A stretch of 64,000 nt of DNA from Apoderus coryli (Eukaryota; Arthropoda; Insecta; Coleoptera; Attelabidae). The translations under genes were made by a program, and so were the position numbers. The stretch lies in assembly GCA_911728435.2 (NCBI GenBank), contig OU452214.1, forward strand, positions 9,984,105 through 10,048,104. Reading direction: 5' to 3'. The notes beneath the pieces were generated by a model. It saw only the letters and a list, made by a program, of their open reading frames with translations. It was not told the DNA's origin and searched no databases. Positions 22,775-32,959 of this stretch are shown piece after piece (within the stretch, counting starts at the first letter, position 1; the number at the start of each line of letters is the position of its first letter).

Positions 22775-24595
22775 ATAATGCTCATTCGTGCGAAATGCAG
22801 ACAAGCCAAAGAATCATGGTTGGCGAACAAATGCACGGAAATAGAAATACTTCAGAAGAAGCACGATCTCTTTAACTTACACAGGAATGTCAAAGAGCTT
22901 ACAGGCAGGCAGCGGAGAGGTCATAGTGGAATATTAAGGGGATTCAACAATGAAATTCTTATAGGAGTAGATGAGAAACTAAAAAGGTGGAAAGAATATA
23001 CCGAAAATCTCTTTAATGACATGAGACCAGACTCACCCCCTGATATATACGAAATCAACGAAAGGTCTCCTGAAATTACAAAAGAAGAGGTCAAACATGC
23101 AATTAAACTACAAAAGAACAGAAGAGCAGTTGGTCCTGACAACGTGCATGCGGAAACATTTAAACTTGCAGCTGCCGAGGACGGGGTTGGTCTAAATCTC
23201 ATTACTACTGTATTTAACCGAATGTACAGAGTCGGAAAAATACCCACAGACTGGCTGAGATCCACCTTTGTTACTTTGCCAAAGAAGAACAAGGCATCAC
23301 AATGTGACGAATACCGCATGATCAGTTTGATGTCCCACGCCTTGAAGATATTCTTGCGGATCATTCATAACCGCATATACAAAAAGTGTGAGTCCGTAAT
23401 TAATCGCTCGCAATTTGGCTTTAGGAATGGAACGGGTACCCGAGAGGCTCTTTTCTCTTTGAATGTGCTAACTCAGAGATGTAGGGACATGAACGTCGAT
23501 GTATTCGCGTGCTTTATTGATTATAAAAAAGCTTTTGATTGTGTGTCACATCAAAAAATGATCAACATCCTAAAATCAACCGGGATCGATGCTTAAGATC
23601 TAAAGATCATTACTGCCATAAAGGGCACCAAACAGCAACAGTCAAAATCGAAGGGTCCACATCAGAAGAAATAGCAATAAGAAGGGGCGTGCGACAAGGT
23701 TGTGTACTGTCCCCACTACTGTTTAATCTCTACTCTGAGGCAATATTCATCGAAGGTCTCGAAAATTCAACAGCAGGCATAAAGATCAATGGAATCAATA
23801 TGAGTAACCTTCGATACGCAGATGATACCGTCGTAATAGCCAGCAGTATCACAGAACTTCAATCCCTTATGAACCTTATTGTGGAGTATAGTGAGAACTT
23901 TGGGCTTTATATGAATACATCCAAGACCAAACTGATGGTATTCTCAAAATCACCAAGACCCGTTACTCTAATGATCAACGGAGAGCACATTACACAAGTG
24001 TCATCTATAAATTACTTGGGGGTACTCGTCAGCCAGCAATGCGACTCAAAAACCGAAATTAGATCAAGAATTGCGCAAGCACGGAAGATTCAGAATAACA
24101 TGAGGACAGTTCTGGCAAACCGAGACCTCAGCCTGGACCTCCGGATTAGATTACTTCGCTGCTATATCTTCCCTGTCCTTCTATACGGATGTGAGAGCTG
24201 GACCATTGATGCAACCACAGAAAAGAGAATCGATGCGTTCGAAATGTACGCCTACAGACGAATGCTGCGAGTTTCTTGGACGGCACATAAGACAAACATA
24301 GAGGTTATGCAGCAAATGGGTAAACACAAAGAACTCCTCACGACAATCAAGGAGAGAAAGCTGCAGTACCTAGGACATATCATGAAAGGCGAACGATATG
24401 AGATTCTCCGCCTGATAATAGAAGGAAAGATCGAAGGAAAACGGTCAGTCGGCCGTAGACAAAATTCATGGCTGAGGGACTTACGTAGATGGTTCGGACA
24501 GACGTCCATAGAAATTTTCAGAGCTGCGGTTTCCCGCACAACAATAGCCATTTGGATCGCCAACCTTCGTAGGGAGACGGCGTCCTAAGAAGAAG
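22775..24595 (+). mobile_element. LINE I: 5'-truncated endonuclease-RT LINE with 9-bp target duplication
   Basis: The insert is flanked by aagtgggcg at 22766-22774 and 24596-24604 and ends in a GAA-rich tail after the stop codon at 24586-24588. The first frame (to 23596) encodes NRRAVGPDNVHAETFKLA, YRMISLMSHALKIFLRII, NRSQFGFRNGTGTREALF and FIDYKKAFDCVSH. A stop and a frameshift at 23594-23630 follow. The second frame encodes RRGVRQGCVLSPLLFNLYSE, NLRYADDTVVIAS (catalytic Asp pair intact), a thumb with INYLGVLVSQQCDS, and the C-terminal LLYGCESWTIDATTEKRIDA and KERKLQYLGHIMKGERYE region. It belongs to the family of LINE A. RT is disrupted only by the one damaged spot. Confidence 0.92.
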
Positions 24596-24734
24596 AAGTG
24601 GGCGCTGTAGGCCTAAAGGGGGGCGGTAAGAGATCCAGAAAGAATGGGGGTGTTGTGTAGAGGCTTCACTCTTATAAGCTTAGTGTCCAAAAATGGCAAA
24701 TAAAAACACCAGAAGAAAAAAATATAGTTAAAGA

Positions 24735-25303
24735 AAAAAAAAAAGAACAGGCTGGGTTTGGAAACACCAACGATGGGAATACTTCAAGACGCTTTTTTCT
24801 GATCCGGAAGCTGCTTCACGTATCACAGGAATAGACAAAAACCTAATATTCCAGCGGACATGCAATAGATGCAAAAAAGTTCGATGCGTATGCTTATGAA
24901 ACTTCCAACCTGTACGTGCAGTTGTATGGGTGGCATTCAATGTCACCCACTGTACATAAAGTTTTAATGCATGGTGCTACTGTCATTAGATATTCATTAT
25001 TGCCAATAGGACAGCTCTCGGAGGAAGCTGCCGAGGCCCGAAACAAACATTTAAGACTGCAGGCAGAGCTTCTCTCGAAAATTTGACAGAATAAAATACA
25101 ATAGAGACATATTGAACAGGCTCTTATTATCATCCGATCCACTTTTAAGCAGCAATAGGCCAAAGCCAAGAAAAAGAAGTAAGCCTTTTAGTTCAGAAAC
25201 CCTGAATCTTTCACTCCCTGAGTTAACACTGGAGAACATCGAAACTAGCGACGAAGAAAAAGATACTCGTAATAGGCTCAGTGATTCTGAGTTTGACAAT
25301 TAG
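24735..25303 (+). pseudogene. Degenerate copy of a repetitive arthropod ORF of unknown function
   Basis: Frames on the plus strand encode NTNDGNTSRRFFSDPEAASR with ITGID, then LYVQLYGWHSMSPTVHKVLM with LLPIGQLSEEAAEARNKHLR, then LLLSSDPLLSSNR and an acidic C-terminus ending at 25303. I recognise this motif series from many near-identical predicted proteins in insect genomes, consistent with a transposon-borne gene, but I cannot assign an activity. Several stops and frameshifts break it. Confidence 0.55.
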
Positions 25304-25559
25304 TTTAGAATTTTTTCTCTGTTTCATTAAAACTTTAAATAAAATCTGTTTTTTATTATTGTCCATGTGTATATTTTTACATAAAAAAGCTTATATACTA
25401 TTTTGAGGAGAATTTAATCTAATATAAAACCCAAAAATAACAAAAATATTAAAGAAAAACTGGGGACACCCATTCTAAAAGCATCAGAGGCCGGCGCTGG
25501 TGCACTTTCAATAGCGTTGTGTTTTTGACCAGGGTTTCCGGTCAAATACTCCACTGTGC

Positions 25560-25790
25560 GACGTATGGTCTTGACTTGGCACCGAATGACTTCTTTTTAT
25601 TCCTGTACGTAAAAATCAAACTGAGACGTCAACGTTTTTCGACACCTGAAGAAGCGGTTGCTGCCTTCAGAATGCATGTTTTGGAGATACCCCAATCAGA
25701 GTGGCAAAAGTGCTTCGACAATTGGTTCAAACGCATGCAGATCTTCATGGGGAATATTTTGAAAAACCATAAAGTGATTTTCGATGATTA
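25560..25790 (+). pseudogene. Mariner transposase, third catalytic Asp block and C-terminus
   Basis: The plus strand encodes DLAPNDFFLFLYVKIKLRRQ with the third catalytic Asp, RFSTPEEAVAAFRMHVLEIP, QSEWQKCFDNWFKRMQIFMG, and a stop at 25789-25791. This is the normal mariner C-terminus and lies 50 bp from the right TIR. Confidence 0.88.
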
Positions 25791-26055
25791 ATATTTTTTG
25801 TTTTTGATCTCTAATCCCGAAATATAAAAGGCAACCCTCATACACTAGCTTCACGGTTATGCAAACATTCTGACAAGACTTCGAGTAGATTGGTTTTCAC
25901 CGAGTGACATAAACACCAGCACAATAACCAACACAATAATTATTATCACAAGCACTGTCACAGTTGTTATTAAGTTGCGTTCACAGCGAGTCCTCTTCGA
26001 ACAGCAGCAATACTGCTCACGTACTACCCTGCAAAAATAAAATGAACGGATTCTA

Positions 26056-26695
26056 CAGGGGTCCACAAAATAATTGACCAAACGAAACCAACAAATTCGA
26101 GAATGGATTTCATGGTCAAACTTCTAATGCGAAATTGCTTCCGAAAGGAGTTATAGCTCTTAAATAAATAAAGGTATCGCGAAAAATCCTTTAGCCATTG
26201 GAGTAACATGTGACATAGTTATTTCTCTATGTATTACCATCGGTTAGCCATACACTGCTGAATTAAATTATTGCAACCATAAGCGTTCGAACGGACAGTT
26301 TTAATCGAAACTATTTATTCCCTAATTTTTCGATAATTCTCATAGGTGTAGAAAACCTCCTATTTTCTAAAACTGGTGTCAGAATTCTCGAAAAAATTGT
26401 GAAGAAAAAGTTTTGACTAAAAATGTCCGTTCATCCCCCCGTTAGGACGCCTATGGTTGCAATTTATTTCAGCAGTGTGTGGCTAACGAATTCTTCTATT
26501 TAGAGAAATAACTATGTTACATTTCACTCCAATGGCTAAAGGCGTTTTCGCTATACCTTTAAAATCCTATCCGAAGCCGCTATCTTTCAATAGCTATAAC
26601 TCCTTTCGGAAGCAATTTCGCATTATAAGTATGACGTCGAATTCCACTCTCGAATTTGTGGCTTTCGTTTGGTCCATTAGTTTCTGGACATCCTG
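26056..26695. mobile_element. 640-bp fold-back MITE with about 230-bp inverted arms
   Basis: The left arm 26056-26285 and right arm about 26450-26695 are inverted copies (for example gcgaaattgcttccgaaagg at 26130 and its complement near 26600). The ends are caggggtccacaaa and tttctggacatcctg, each flanked by TA (26054-26055 and 26696-26697), pointing to a Tc1/mariner-type transposase in trans. The middle also shows weak pairing (cgaacggaca with tgtccgttc). There is no coding capacity. Confidence 0.85.
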
Positions 26696-26886
26696 TATAA
26701 TAAAAATGGTACATGGTGTATACAGTAGACACTTTATTTGGGGACAGTTTAAAAAAAAAAAATAATACAAAAGTTTATTTATAAGAGTGGGTTTTTAGGG
26801 CGTGTCCAATAATTAGGTAATTAAAAAAGCCAAAAATCAGTGATTGGACATCTATCTAGACAATATTTTTGTCTTTTTTTTCCTAG

Positions 26887-27077
26887 TTTTGAAAGGACCT
26901 TTTCAATAAAATCATGCCTAAAAGAAGCGTAAATGACAGGGGTGATATAGACGATGCAGTCAATGATATAAGGAGCAATAATCTTTATTTGCGCCAGCGG
27001 CAAAAACATGGTGTTCCAAAATCAACGCTGGAGTTCAAATTAAAAAATCCTGGACATACACATAGACATTATCATAG
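26887..27077 (+). CDS. Possible exon or pogo-type fragment with a Psq/CENP-B helix-turn-helix
   Basis: A polypyrimidine tract and CCTAG acceptor end at 26886. An ATG at 26914 opens a 55-codon frame beginning MPKRSVND with LYLRQRQKHGVPKSTLEFKL, the Psq-type HTH found in pogo-like transposases and domesticated relatives. The frame ends at a GTAAAA donor-like site (27078), with an in-frame TAA immediately after. It may be the first coding exon of a pogo-derived gene or simply a broken transposon. No downstream DDE exon is visible nearby. Confidence 0.5.
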
Positions 27078-27473
27078 GTAAAATTTCCTCCTTCCCTGTT
27101 GCCTTTATTTCAAGCCTTACAATAAAAAGTGATACACCAAACAGATACCGAATCTCAGTAGCATTACCGTGGTAGTATTATTTTTCTAACTTATATTGCG
27201 AAATTTTCAATAAAAATGCATTTTTCGCATTACTGTATCTATTACGCCCCCTAGCGGTATAGTTAGGAACTAAAAAACTATTTCCAGCGATTTCCCATTG
27301 TCGATTTCCCTAAAAGAATTTTTTTCCCATTATCCTACGACTATTATTTCCTGAGATATGCTACCTGTCCACCCTTAATGGAATACCCGGTATTTATGTA
27401 CCTAAATCTAATGGTTTGTGAAATAATTATAAATATATTGTGCGATATTTTTTTTAAGTCTATGCAAGGTATA

Positions 27474-27513
27474 GATAATATATATCATGCTATTCTACAT
27501 GATATATATTATC
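27474..27513. repeat. 40-bp hairpin
   Basis: Arms gataatatatatcatg and catgatatatattatc are exact complements around an 8-bp loop (ctattcta). It is the same stem as in the larger palindromes at 27642-27852, with the loop in opposite orientation. Confidence 0.9.
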
Positions 27514-27641
27514 GTCGGCATCCCTTAAACGCTGAAGCTTACAGTTTTTAACAATCTCTAAAAGATGTATCGCATTGGACACACAATTGGTTTCATCTAG
27601 GTAGGGTACAACTTTTCTGATTTGTCTCTACGTATCCTTTA

Positions 27642-27731
27642 AATATTTCGCATGATATAATATATAGATAATATATATCATGTAGAATAGCATGATATAT
27701 ATTATCTATATATTATATCATGCGAAATATT
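27642..27731. repeat. 90-bp near-perfect palindrome
   Basis: The arms start aatatttcgcatgatataat and end atgcgaaatatt, around the loop tagaatag. They would form a long extruded hairpin. Confidence 0.92.
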
Positions 27732-27852
27732 ATATGGTTTAATTTTCCTTTAAATATTTCGCATGATATAATATATATCATGTAGAATAGCATGATATAT
27801 ATTATCTATATGTTATATCATGCGAAATATTTAAAGGAAAATTAAACCATAT
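27732..27852. repeat. 121-bp near-perfect palindrome
   Basis: The arms start atatggtttaattttccttt and end with the complement, sharing the core and the tagaatag loop with the preceding palindrome. The right arm carries a short extra ctatat segment. The two palindromes are adjacent. Confidence 0.92.
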
Positions 27853-28085
27853 TGGACATCAACAACTAAGTGTGAGCCAAAGAGGTGGCTATGCTCTCTC
27901 AGTGTTAAGAAACCCTAACGGCAACACCCAAACCCTTTTTAGATTAGGCATATGAATCTCGCGCTGATGCTTCACTTCGGAAAACTTGATTTTAGACAAA
28001 GGGTGGCGTTGACGAGACCGATGCATTAGTGGAAGGCCAAAACGCGATGATGGTTTAGTCAAGGAAAAAATTGTAATAAACTTAC

Positions 28086-28264
28086 TCCAAACTCTGAATA
28101 CTCGATGCTCTTGACGATGATCTAGCTCTAGGAACTCCACTACCAGTTCTAGTTAAATTACTCTCCAATACAGCGTCGTTGTCATCTTTTAGAGCTCTTT
28201 TACTATTTCTACTGTTATTACTAATTCTAGATGATACTGACGGTTTTCTTGGTATGTGTTTGAC
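28086..28264 (-). CDS. Exon of an unidentified Ser/Arg/Lys-rich host protein
   Basis: On the minus strand a tttacag acceptor ends at 28265 and a GTAAGT donor begins at 28085. The 179-bp exon is open in phase 0 and leaves in phase 2. It encodes 59 residues starting VKHIPRKPSVSSRISNNSRN and ending with the Ser/Arg-rich ARSSSRASSIQSL, a composition typical of disordered, phosphorylated regions. It follows in phase from the exon at 31115-31336, and the two show similar SSRIS-type wording. I cannot name the protein. Any downstream exons to the left are hidden in transposon-rich DNA. Confidence 0.65.
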
Positions 28265-28489
28265 CTGTAAATGTTCTTCTAAAGTAACAAAATACAAAAA
28301 CATAGTTACTTAAGGATCACGCTCACTCGATTACATTTAATTCTAAAAATCGTTTTCCTGCGATGCTCAATAAATCGATAGAGCCATTCACAAGGGGAAA
28401 ACTCATAGTAACGATTCGTAAAAAAAATTATATAAACTTCAGACGATACGGACCTATCAATGGTGGAACATGACGGCCTAATATATTAG

Positions 28490-29554
28490 CAGTTCGCGCA
28501 ATTCTCCCTTCTCTACGTCCTGAAGCTCGAATACTTCCCAGAACGTCGGAAGGAGGCTATAGTAGTGATGGTAAAGACCTGAAGTTCCCACAGAACTACA
28601 GGCCCATCAGTTTACACTCTAAGTGAGCAGAACAAACTATCCTTTGGAGACTGAGGGAGGTCTCACACGACCTGATTAATAGTTCGTCCTCAGACAAAAC
28701 CACAGCACTGAGCTACAACTGCTGAGATTGGTGCAACATGCAACAGTTTGGAATGATGTGCAACTTGGGCTACCCAGCACCGATGACGAAGCTGATCGAC
28801 TCCTGTCTGGAAGGAAGACAAATACGCGTAAAAATTGGGCAACATCTCTGCGAGCCCAGAACACTAGAGGGGGGGGGGTGACGCAAGGCTCTGCCTCTCA
28901 ATTGTTCGCCATCTACACCAGGGACACACAGTAGTTGTAGTCCAGAGCTCGTCACTAGATATCTTCAAAATTGTCCCGATGGCTTCATGGAATGGTGTGC
29001 GAAATGGAAGATAAGGATCAATGCGGAGAAGAGCAAATCGATACTTATCAAGAGGACAAGAATCAGTCCCCACGATCACGTCGACATTAAAGAGGTCGAC
29101 GTAGAATGGGAAGTATCTTGGGGTAACTTTGGACAAAAGCATGACTTGGCGACCACATATCGAAAAGAACATCGCGAATTCCCAAGGCATATTGTCGAAG
29201 CTCTATCCGATGGTATGCGGAAGGAGCAAATTCTCCTTGCAGACCAAGCTCCACATGATCAAAGCGGTCGTTCGACCGGCTTTAATCTACGCCAGCTCAG
29301 CGTTGGGATACGCTGCTCTAACGTACCTAAAAAGGTTGTAATCAATGGACAACAATCATCAGGACAGCAGTGGGGGCTCCATGGTTTTTGTGGCAGGACC
29401 CAGAAGGTCTTTGCGGTGGCTGAAGCCCATGAGAACCCTCTCGTCAGACAAGCAGTCGACTACGATGTAGTGGCAGATACCAGAAGACATAAGCGTCCTA
29501 GATGTCAACTATGACCTTGATGAAATCAGGGAGAAGATAGCACTCGTTGTCTGA
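28490..29554 (+). mobile_element. LINE J: degenerate Jockey-type RT with internal deletion
   Basis: Plus-strand frames encode FPQNYRPISLHSK (28590-28625), then a deletion-scarred region with VTQGSASQLFAIYTRDTQ-like sequence (28877-28934), WCAKWKIRINAEKSKSILI (28995), LGVTLDKSMTWRPHIEKNIA (29120) and GRSKFSLQTKLHMIKAVVRP followed by ALIYASSALGYAA (29215-29320). It ends DEIREKIALVV at 29554. At least five stops or frameshifts occur and the FADD box is lost. Confidence 0.82.
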
Positions 29555-29555
29555 A

Positions 29556-30825
29556 ATTTAGCTAAATTATACCGTTATTCAAAAAAGGATCTCCAGATGA
29601 ATTGAACAACTATCGCCCTATTTCTATAGGGCCTGTTCTAGGCAAAATTTTTGAAAAGATACTCTTTAAACAATTAGCCAACTATCTTGAAAGAAATAAT
29701 TTATTTTCTCCGAAACAATTTGGATTTAGACCGAAACTTAACACCGTTTCAGCTATAGAAAACTTTATAAAGAGCGTTATAACCGCTTTTGAGAGTAGAA
29801 AGCTTGTGGGGGCTTCTTTTCTTGATTTAACAAAGGCGTTTGATTGCGTCTCACACGATATCTTGTTGGGTAAACTGGAGCGATACGGTATGAGTGCGAA
29901 TTCTGAGTTCCTATCTCACTGGTAGGAATGTTGTAACGATGTTTGAGTCAAAGTCTTCTCAGCCCTTGTTGAGCGCTTGTGGAGTCCCACAGGGCTCGGT
30001 GATCGGACCTCTATTGTTTTTGATTTTCATTAATGATTTACCGCTACATCTGCCATGCTCTGACCTGACATTGTTTGCAGACGATTCAACTATTGTCGAT
30101 GTTGAACTGTCGAGTGATGTTCTGGCCTCAAGTATGATTAATTCACAGTCGAGGGCTGCTGACTGGTTTGCAGCTAATAAACTCTATATGAATGCCAATA
30201 AAACAGCTACTAAAATATTTACATTACGTGAGACGGATGTTGCTGTTTCTGATGGTCTGGTAAAGTTTTTGGGTGTCACTTTGGACCAAAAGCTAACCTG
30301 GGCGGGTCATGTCGGGGTTACCATTGCCAAGTTGTCTAAGGTTGTGTTCATGTTGCGAAGCTTGAAGGGTGAAGTCTCTTTTAATGTTTTGAAATCAGCA
30401 CATTTTGGCCTTTTTCACAGTGTGGCTTCATATGCTTTGTCAATTTGGGGACACTCTTGTCATGCTAGTCGGGTATTCGCAATCCAAAGACGAGTGGTTC
30501 GAATAATGACAGATTTAAAGTTTAGAGAGGATGTCAGACCTAAATTTAAAGAATGTAAAATAATTACACTCCCGTGTCTCTATATCTACAATTCAATTAT
30601 GTATGTGAAAAATAATTACAATCTGTACATAAGGCATGATGAAGTTCACAACCACAATACCAGAAACAAATATGACATTCTTCCTGAATAAATGAGGTTG
30701 GGTAGAAGCAGAAATTCTGTAAATTATTATGGTCCCACATGCTATAATTATTTGCCAGATAGTTTGAAAACACTGAGCCTTGCAATGTTCAAAAATAGAT
30801 TAAAAAACTACTTAATTGACCACCA
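29556..30825 (+). mobile_element. LINE K: CR1/Jockey-type RT, two lesions only
   Basis: The plus strand encodes PLFKKGSPDELNNYRPIS, FSPKQFGFRPKLNTVSAIE and FLDLTKAFDCVSHDILLGKL. A frameshift near 29905 follows, then ACGVPQGSVIGPLLFLIFIN, LFADDSTIVD (catalytic box at about 30074), VKFLGVTLDQKLTWAGHVG, ASYALSIWGHSCHASRVFAI and HNHNTRNKYDILPE. One TAA at 30689 interrupts before the C-terminal NYYGPTCYNYLPDSLKTLSL and FKNRLKNYLIDH. The 5' end (endonuclease) is missing. It joins directly to LINE J on the left and to a mariner fragment on the right. Confidence 0.9.
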
Positions 30826-30945
30826 TTTGTTTGCCAGTTGTCTTCCAAGAAATCAGGAAAACCAACCCCCGAAGACGGATCACTCTTCACCACGACAATG
30901 CGAGCTCTCACACATCGGCATCGGCTCAAACAACTTTTGTTATTG
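30826..30945 (+). pseudogene. Short mariner transposase fragment (second Asp block)
   Basis: Nucleotides 30826-30940 (ccagttgtcttccaagaaat through cacatcgg) match the mariner segment at 22340-22440 closely and include the HHDNASSH coding region in a shifted frame. The piece begins at nearly the same mariner coordinate as the 22337 fragment. Confidence 0.8.
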
Positions 30946-31114
30946 AAAAAATAAAGTGAATTTCAGTTTTGATAAAGCATTGCTTTTTGATGAAAAAAAA
31001 AAATACAGTGGAAACCAAGTAATGGCTAGATAAACATTCTCTAAACTCTGCTCTATCGAGACAAATGGTAGAGAAGTGGATTGATATTTTAATAAATAAA
31101 ACAAAAACACTAAC

Positions 31115-31336
31115 TTCTTCATTTTCGATAACTAATTTCACAGTAGCCTTTCCAGTAGATTTTGGTTCATTTTCTGTATTTTCCAGTTCCACTTCCTGGA
31201 TAGCAGTGGGTGCAGTAATGGTTTTGACTTTTTTCTTCGTTTTACCACTATTGGAACGTTGCGGGACACTTTCATCGATAGACAGCCTTTTACTGGACTC
31301 TGATATACGACTACTTCGGTTTGAGTCTGTCATCAT
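31115..31336 (-). CDS. Probable first coding exon of an unidentified Ser/Lys-rich host protein
   Basis: The minus-strand ATG at 31336 follows an in-frame TAG and a possible AG acceptor, so the exon may begin in the 5' UTR. Seventy-four codons run to GAAGAA and a GTTAGT donor at 31114-31109, in phase 0. The peptide begins MMTDSNRSSRISESSKRLSI, has a basic GKTKKKVKTI patch, and ends in an acidic KLVIENEE. The next exon in phase is 28086-28264. The open frame continues past the donor to 30926, but that part looks like intron. No known domain is recognised. Confidence 0.6.
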
Positions 31337-31550
31337 ACTTAACTACTGTATTATCAATCGCTGCTTTTAACTAAAATTCAAGAAAACATATTTTTATTAT
31401 TGAATAAATTGGTGCTATTGATCCACAGTTCTTATTAAAATCTAATTCTATCTAGACCCTTAGATATACAGGGTTATTCACGCCATACGACATGGAATAG
31501 TATGGCTAAACTACCAACCAACCATGTACAAAATTCAACACGATTTAAAA

Positions 31551-31784
31551 TCAATATTGATGCAGTTGCATTGTGTTTCGGTGGTATCTGCCGTTAAACT
31601 GCCTTAACAGTCTCTCGATGACCGCTTTTTTGAAATGATTTTGCGACGCGAACCTTTGACCGTAAACTCGCGATGCCAGTATAGCGTTTTTTGACGAATC
31701 TCCCAGAATAAAAATCATGTCTATTCTTTCTCTATTTTGGAATAGTTTCACATTTTTGATTAATTGAATTAAATCAAATGTCAC
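31551..31784 (-). pseudogene. Tc1/mariner-type transposase N-terminal fragment
   Basis: The minus strand encodes RERIDMIFILGDSSKNAILA followed by SRVYGQRFASQNHFKKAVIE and RLLRQF. This is the N-terminal HTH region of the transposase family also seen at 62270-62880. It is truncated on both sides and has no visible TIR. Confidence 0.75.
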
Positions 31785-32140
31785 AGATAAAAAACTGTTT
31801 TATGAAAAATTCCCAACTCTTAGGTAAGAATTTTCAACAGACTATTTGACAGTAAATATCAAATTAAAAAAGGTGTATTCTGTCTTCTCAAATTCTCATG
31901 GCTGACTTGATAAATATGATAATTTTGAAAATTCTTCCTATTATTACCAATATGTGTGCCTTTCCATGCAAAATTAAAGATATAAATATCTATAGGAAAA
32001 CTTTATGTTAACTTTAATTTATGCATCATCAAATACAGGGTGGTCTACGAGGGTTGCCTTTAATATTTCGGAATTAGAGAACAAAAACAAATATTAATCA
32101 TCGAAAATCACTTATTTTATTTACATTTATTGCATATTAG

Positions 32141-32935
32141 AATTTTTTTTTTATAACAATTCTATTGCAAGGGGTATGGTCCTTAAACTAGTCTTACAAT
32201 AATTCTCATATCACAAAAACAAGACATTATGATATACCGAAACAAAATCAAAACAAATATCACTCATTTAGAAGAAATGACCGAAGCTTCAGAGTTCCTA
32301 TCAAATAATTCACAATGATCTTGGAATCCGCCAAAGAGATATTATCTATCATAGCTATGAATTGAAACGTGTTTACTATGTTGCAGAACAAATTGGGCTT
32401 CAAATGAAAATATAGTGGACACTCAACAAGAAGATGAAAAATTGTTTCAGGCAATTGTAATTTACAAATAGTACATGTTATCTCAGAGTCTATTTTATAC
32501 AAATATCCTTTATCTGTAAAGTGTATGTAATGCTTTCCAGACAGACGTATTTGCCACAAAACGCGCGTAATACCAATGTTTTGTCGATAGAGTAGATAAT
32601 GTTGTGGTATTATGGGAGCTGGTATGTTTCGCCAATATTTGTGGTTTTTATTATATAGTCCATAAAAGTCAATTATTTGTCTCGCTATCTTGTCACTGAT
32701 TGATAATGTTTTAGCTACAGCCTTGGCGTATATCCAGGATCTTCTTAATTCCAGAGGCATTTCCGCTGCCTCAGCCAATAGAATGTTTATAAGGGTTGAC
32801 CTCATGCATCCCGTGATCACTCTTAATGCACTATATTGTGTTCTGTTTAATTTGTTCAAATTAGCTTTTGAAGCTTTGAGTATAACCTGCGTAATTCCAA
32901 ATGTGATCTCACAGTATCAATATCAATTCGCTTTA
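32141..32935 (-). mobile_element. LINE L: C-terminal fragment, also lacking RNase H
   Basis: A 199-codon minus-strand frame (32859-32260) encodes LNRTQYSALRVITGCMRST with LLAEAAEMPLELRRSW, then moves without an RNase H domain to the terminal knuckle CTICKLQLPETIFHLLVECP. A T-run at about 32141-32152 corresponds to the poly(A) tail. Upstream RT is lost. It differs in sequence from LINE C. Confidence 0.82.
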
Positions 32936-32959
32936 TGAAGGATTCCTGACTGAATAATA

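Larger units (their letters stand above)
20177..25840 (+). mobile_element. Composite mariner (DD34D type) with TIRs, carrying nested insertions
   Basis: Inverted termini are cgagcgttgtcttttatatt at 20177 and, at the other end, aatataaaaggcaaccctc ending at 25840. Each is flanked by TA (20175-20176 and 25841-25842), the mariner target. Within lie transposase pieces in the correct order and orientation: N-terminal half 21005-21608, second-Asp block 22337-22490, and third-Asp block plus C-terminus 25560-25790. The gaps hold an intronless foreign ORF (21609-22336), and a LINE plus other debris (22490-25560). A normal mariner is about 1.3 kb, so roughly 4 kb is foreign. Confidence 0.85.

Noticed and set aside
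28864..29514. Frames on both strands (108 and 175 codons) as genes
   Set aside because: They overlap the eroded LINE J; the recognised LINE motifs lie in another frame.
30926..31336. 136-codon frame as one complete protein
   Set aside because: A GTTAGT donor at 31114 and the abrupt change to hydrophobic low-information sequence suggest that only the first 74 codons are exon.
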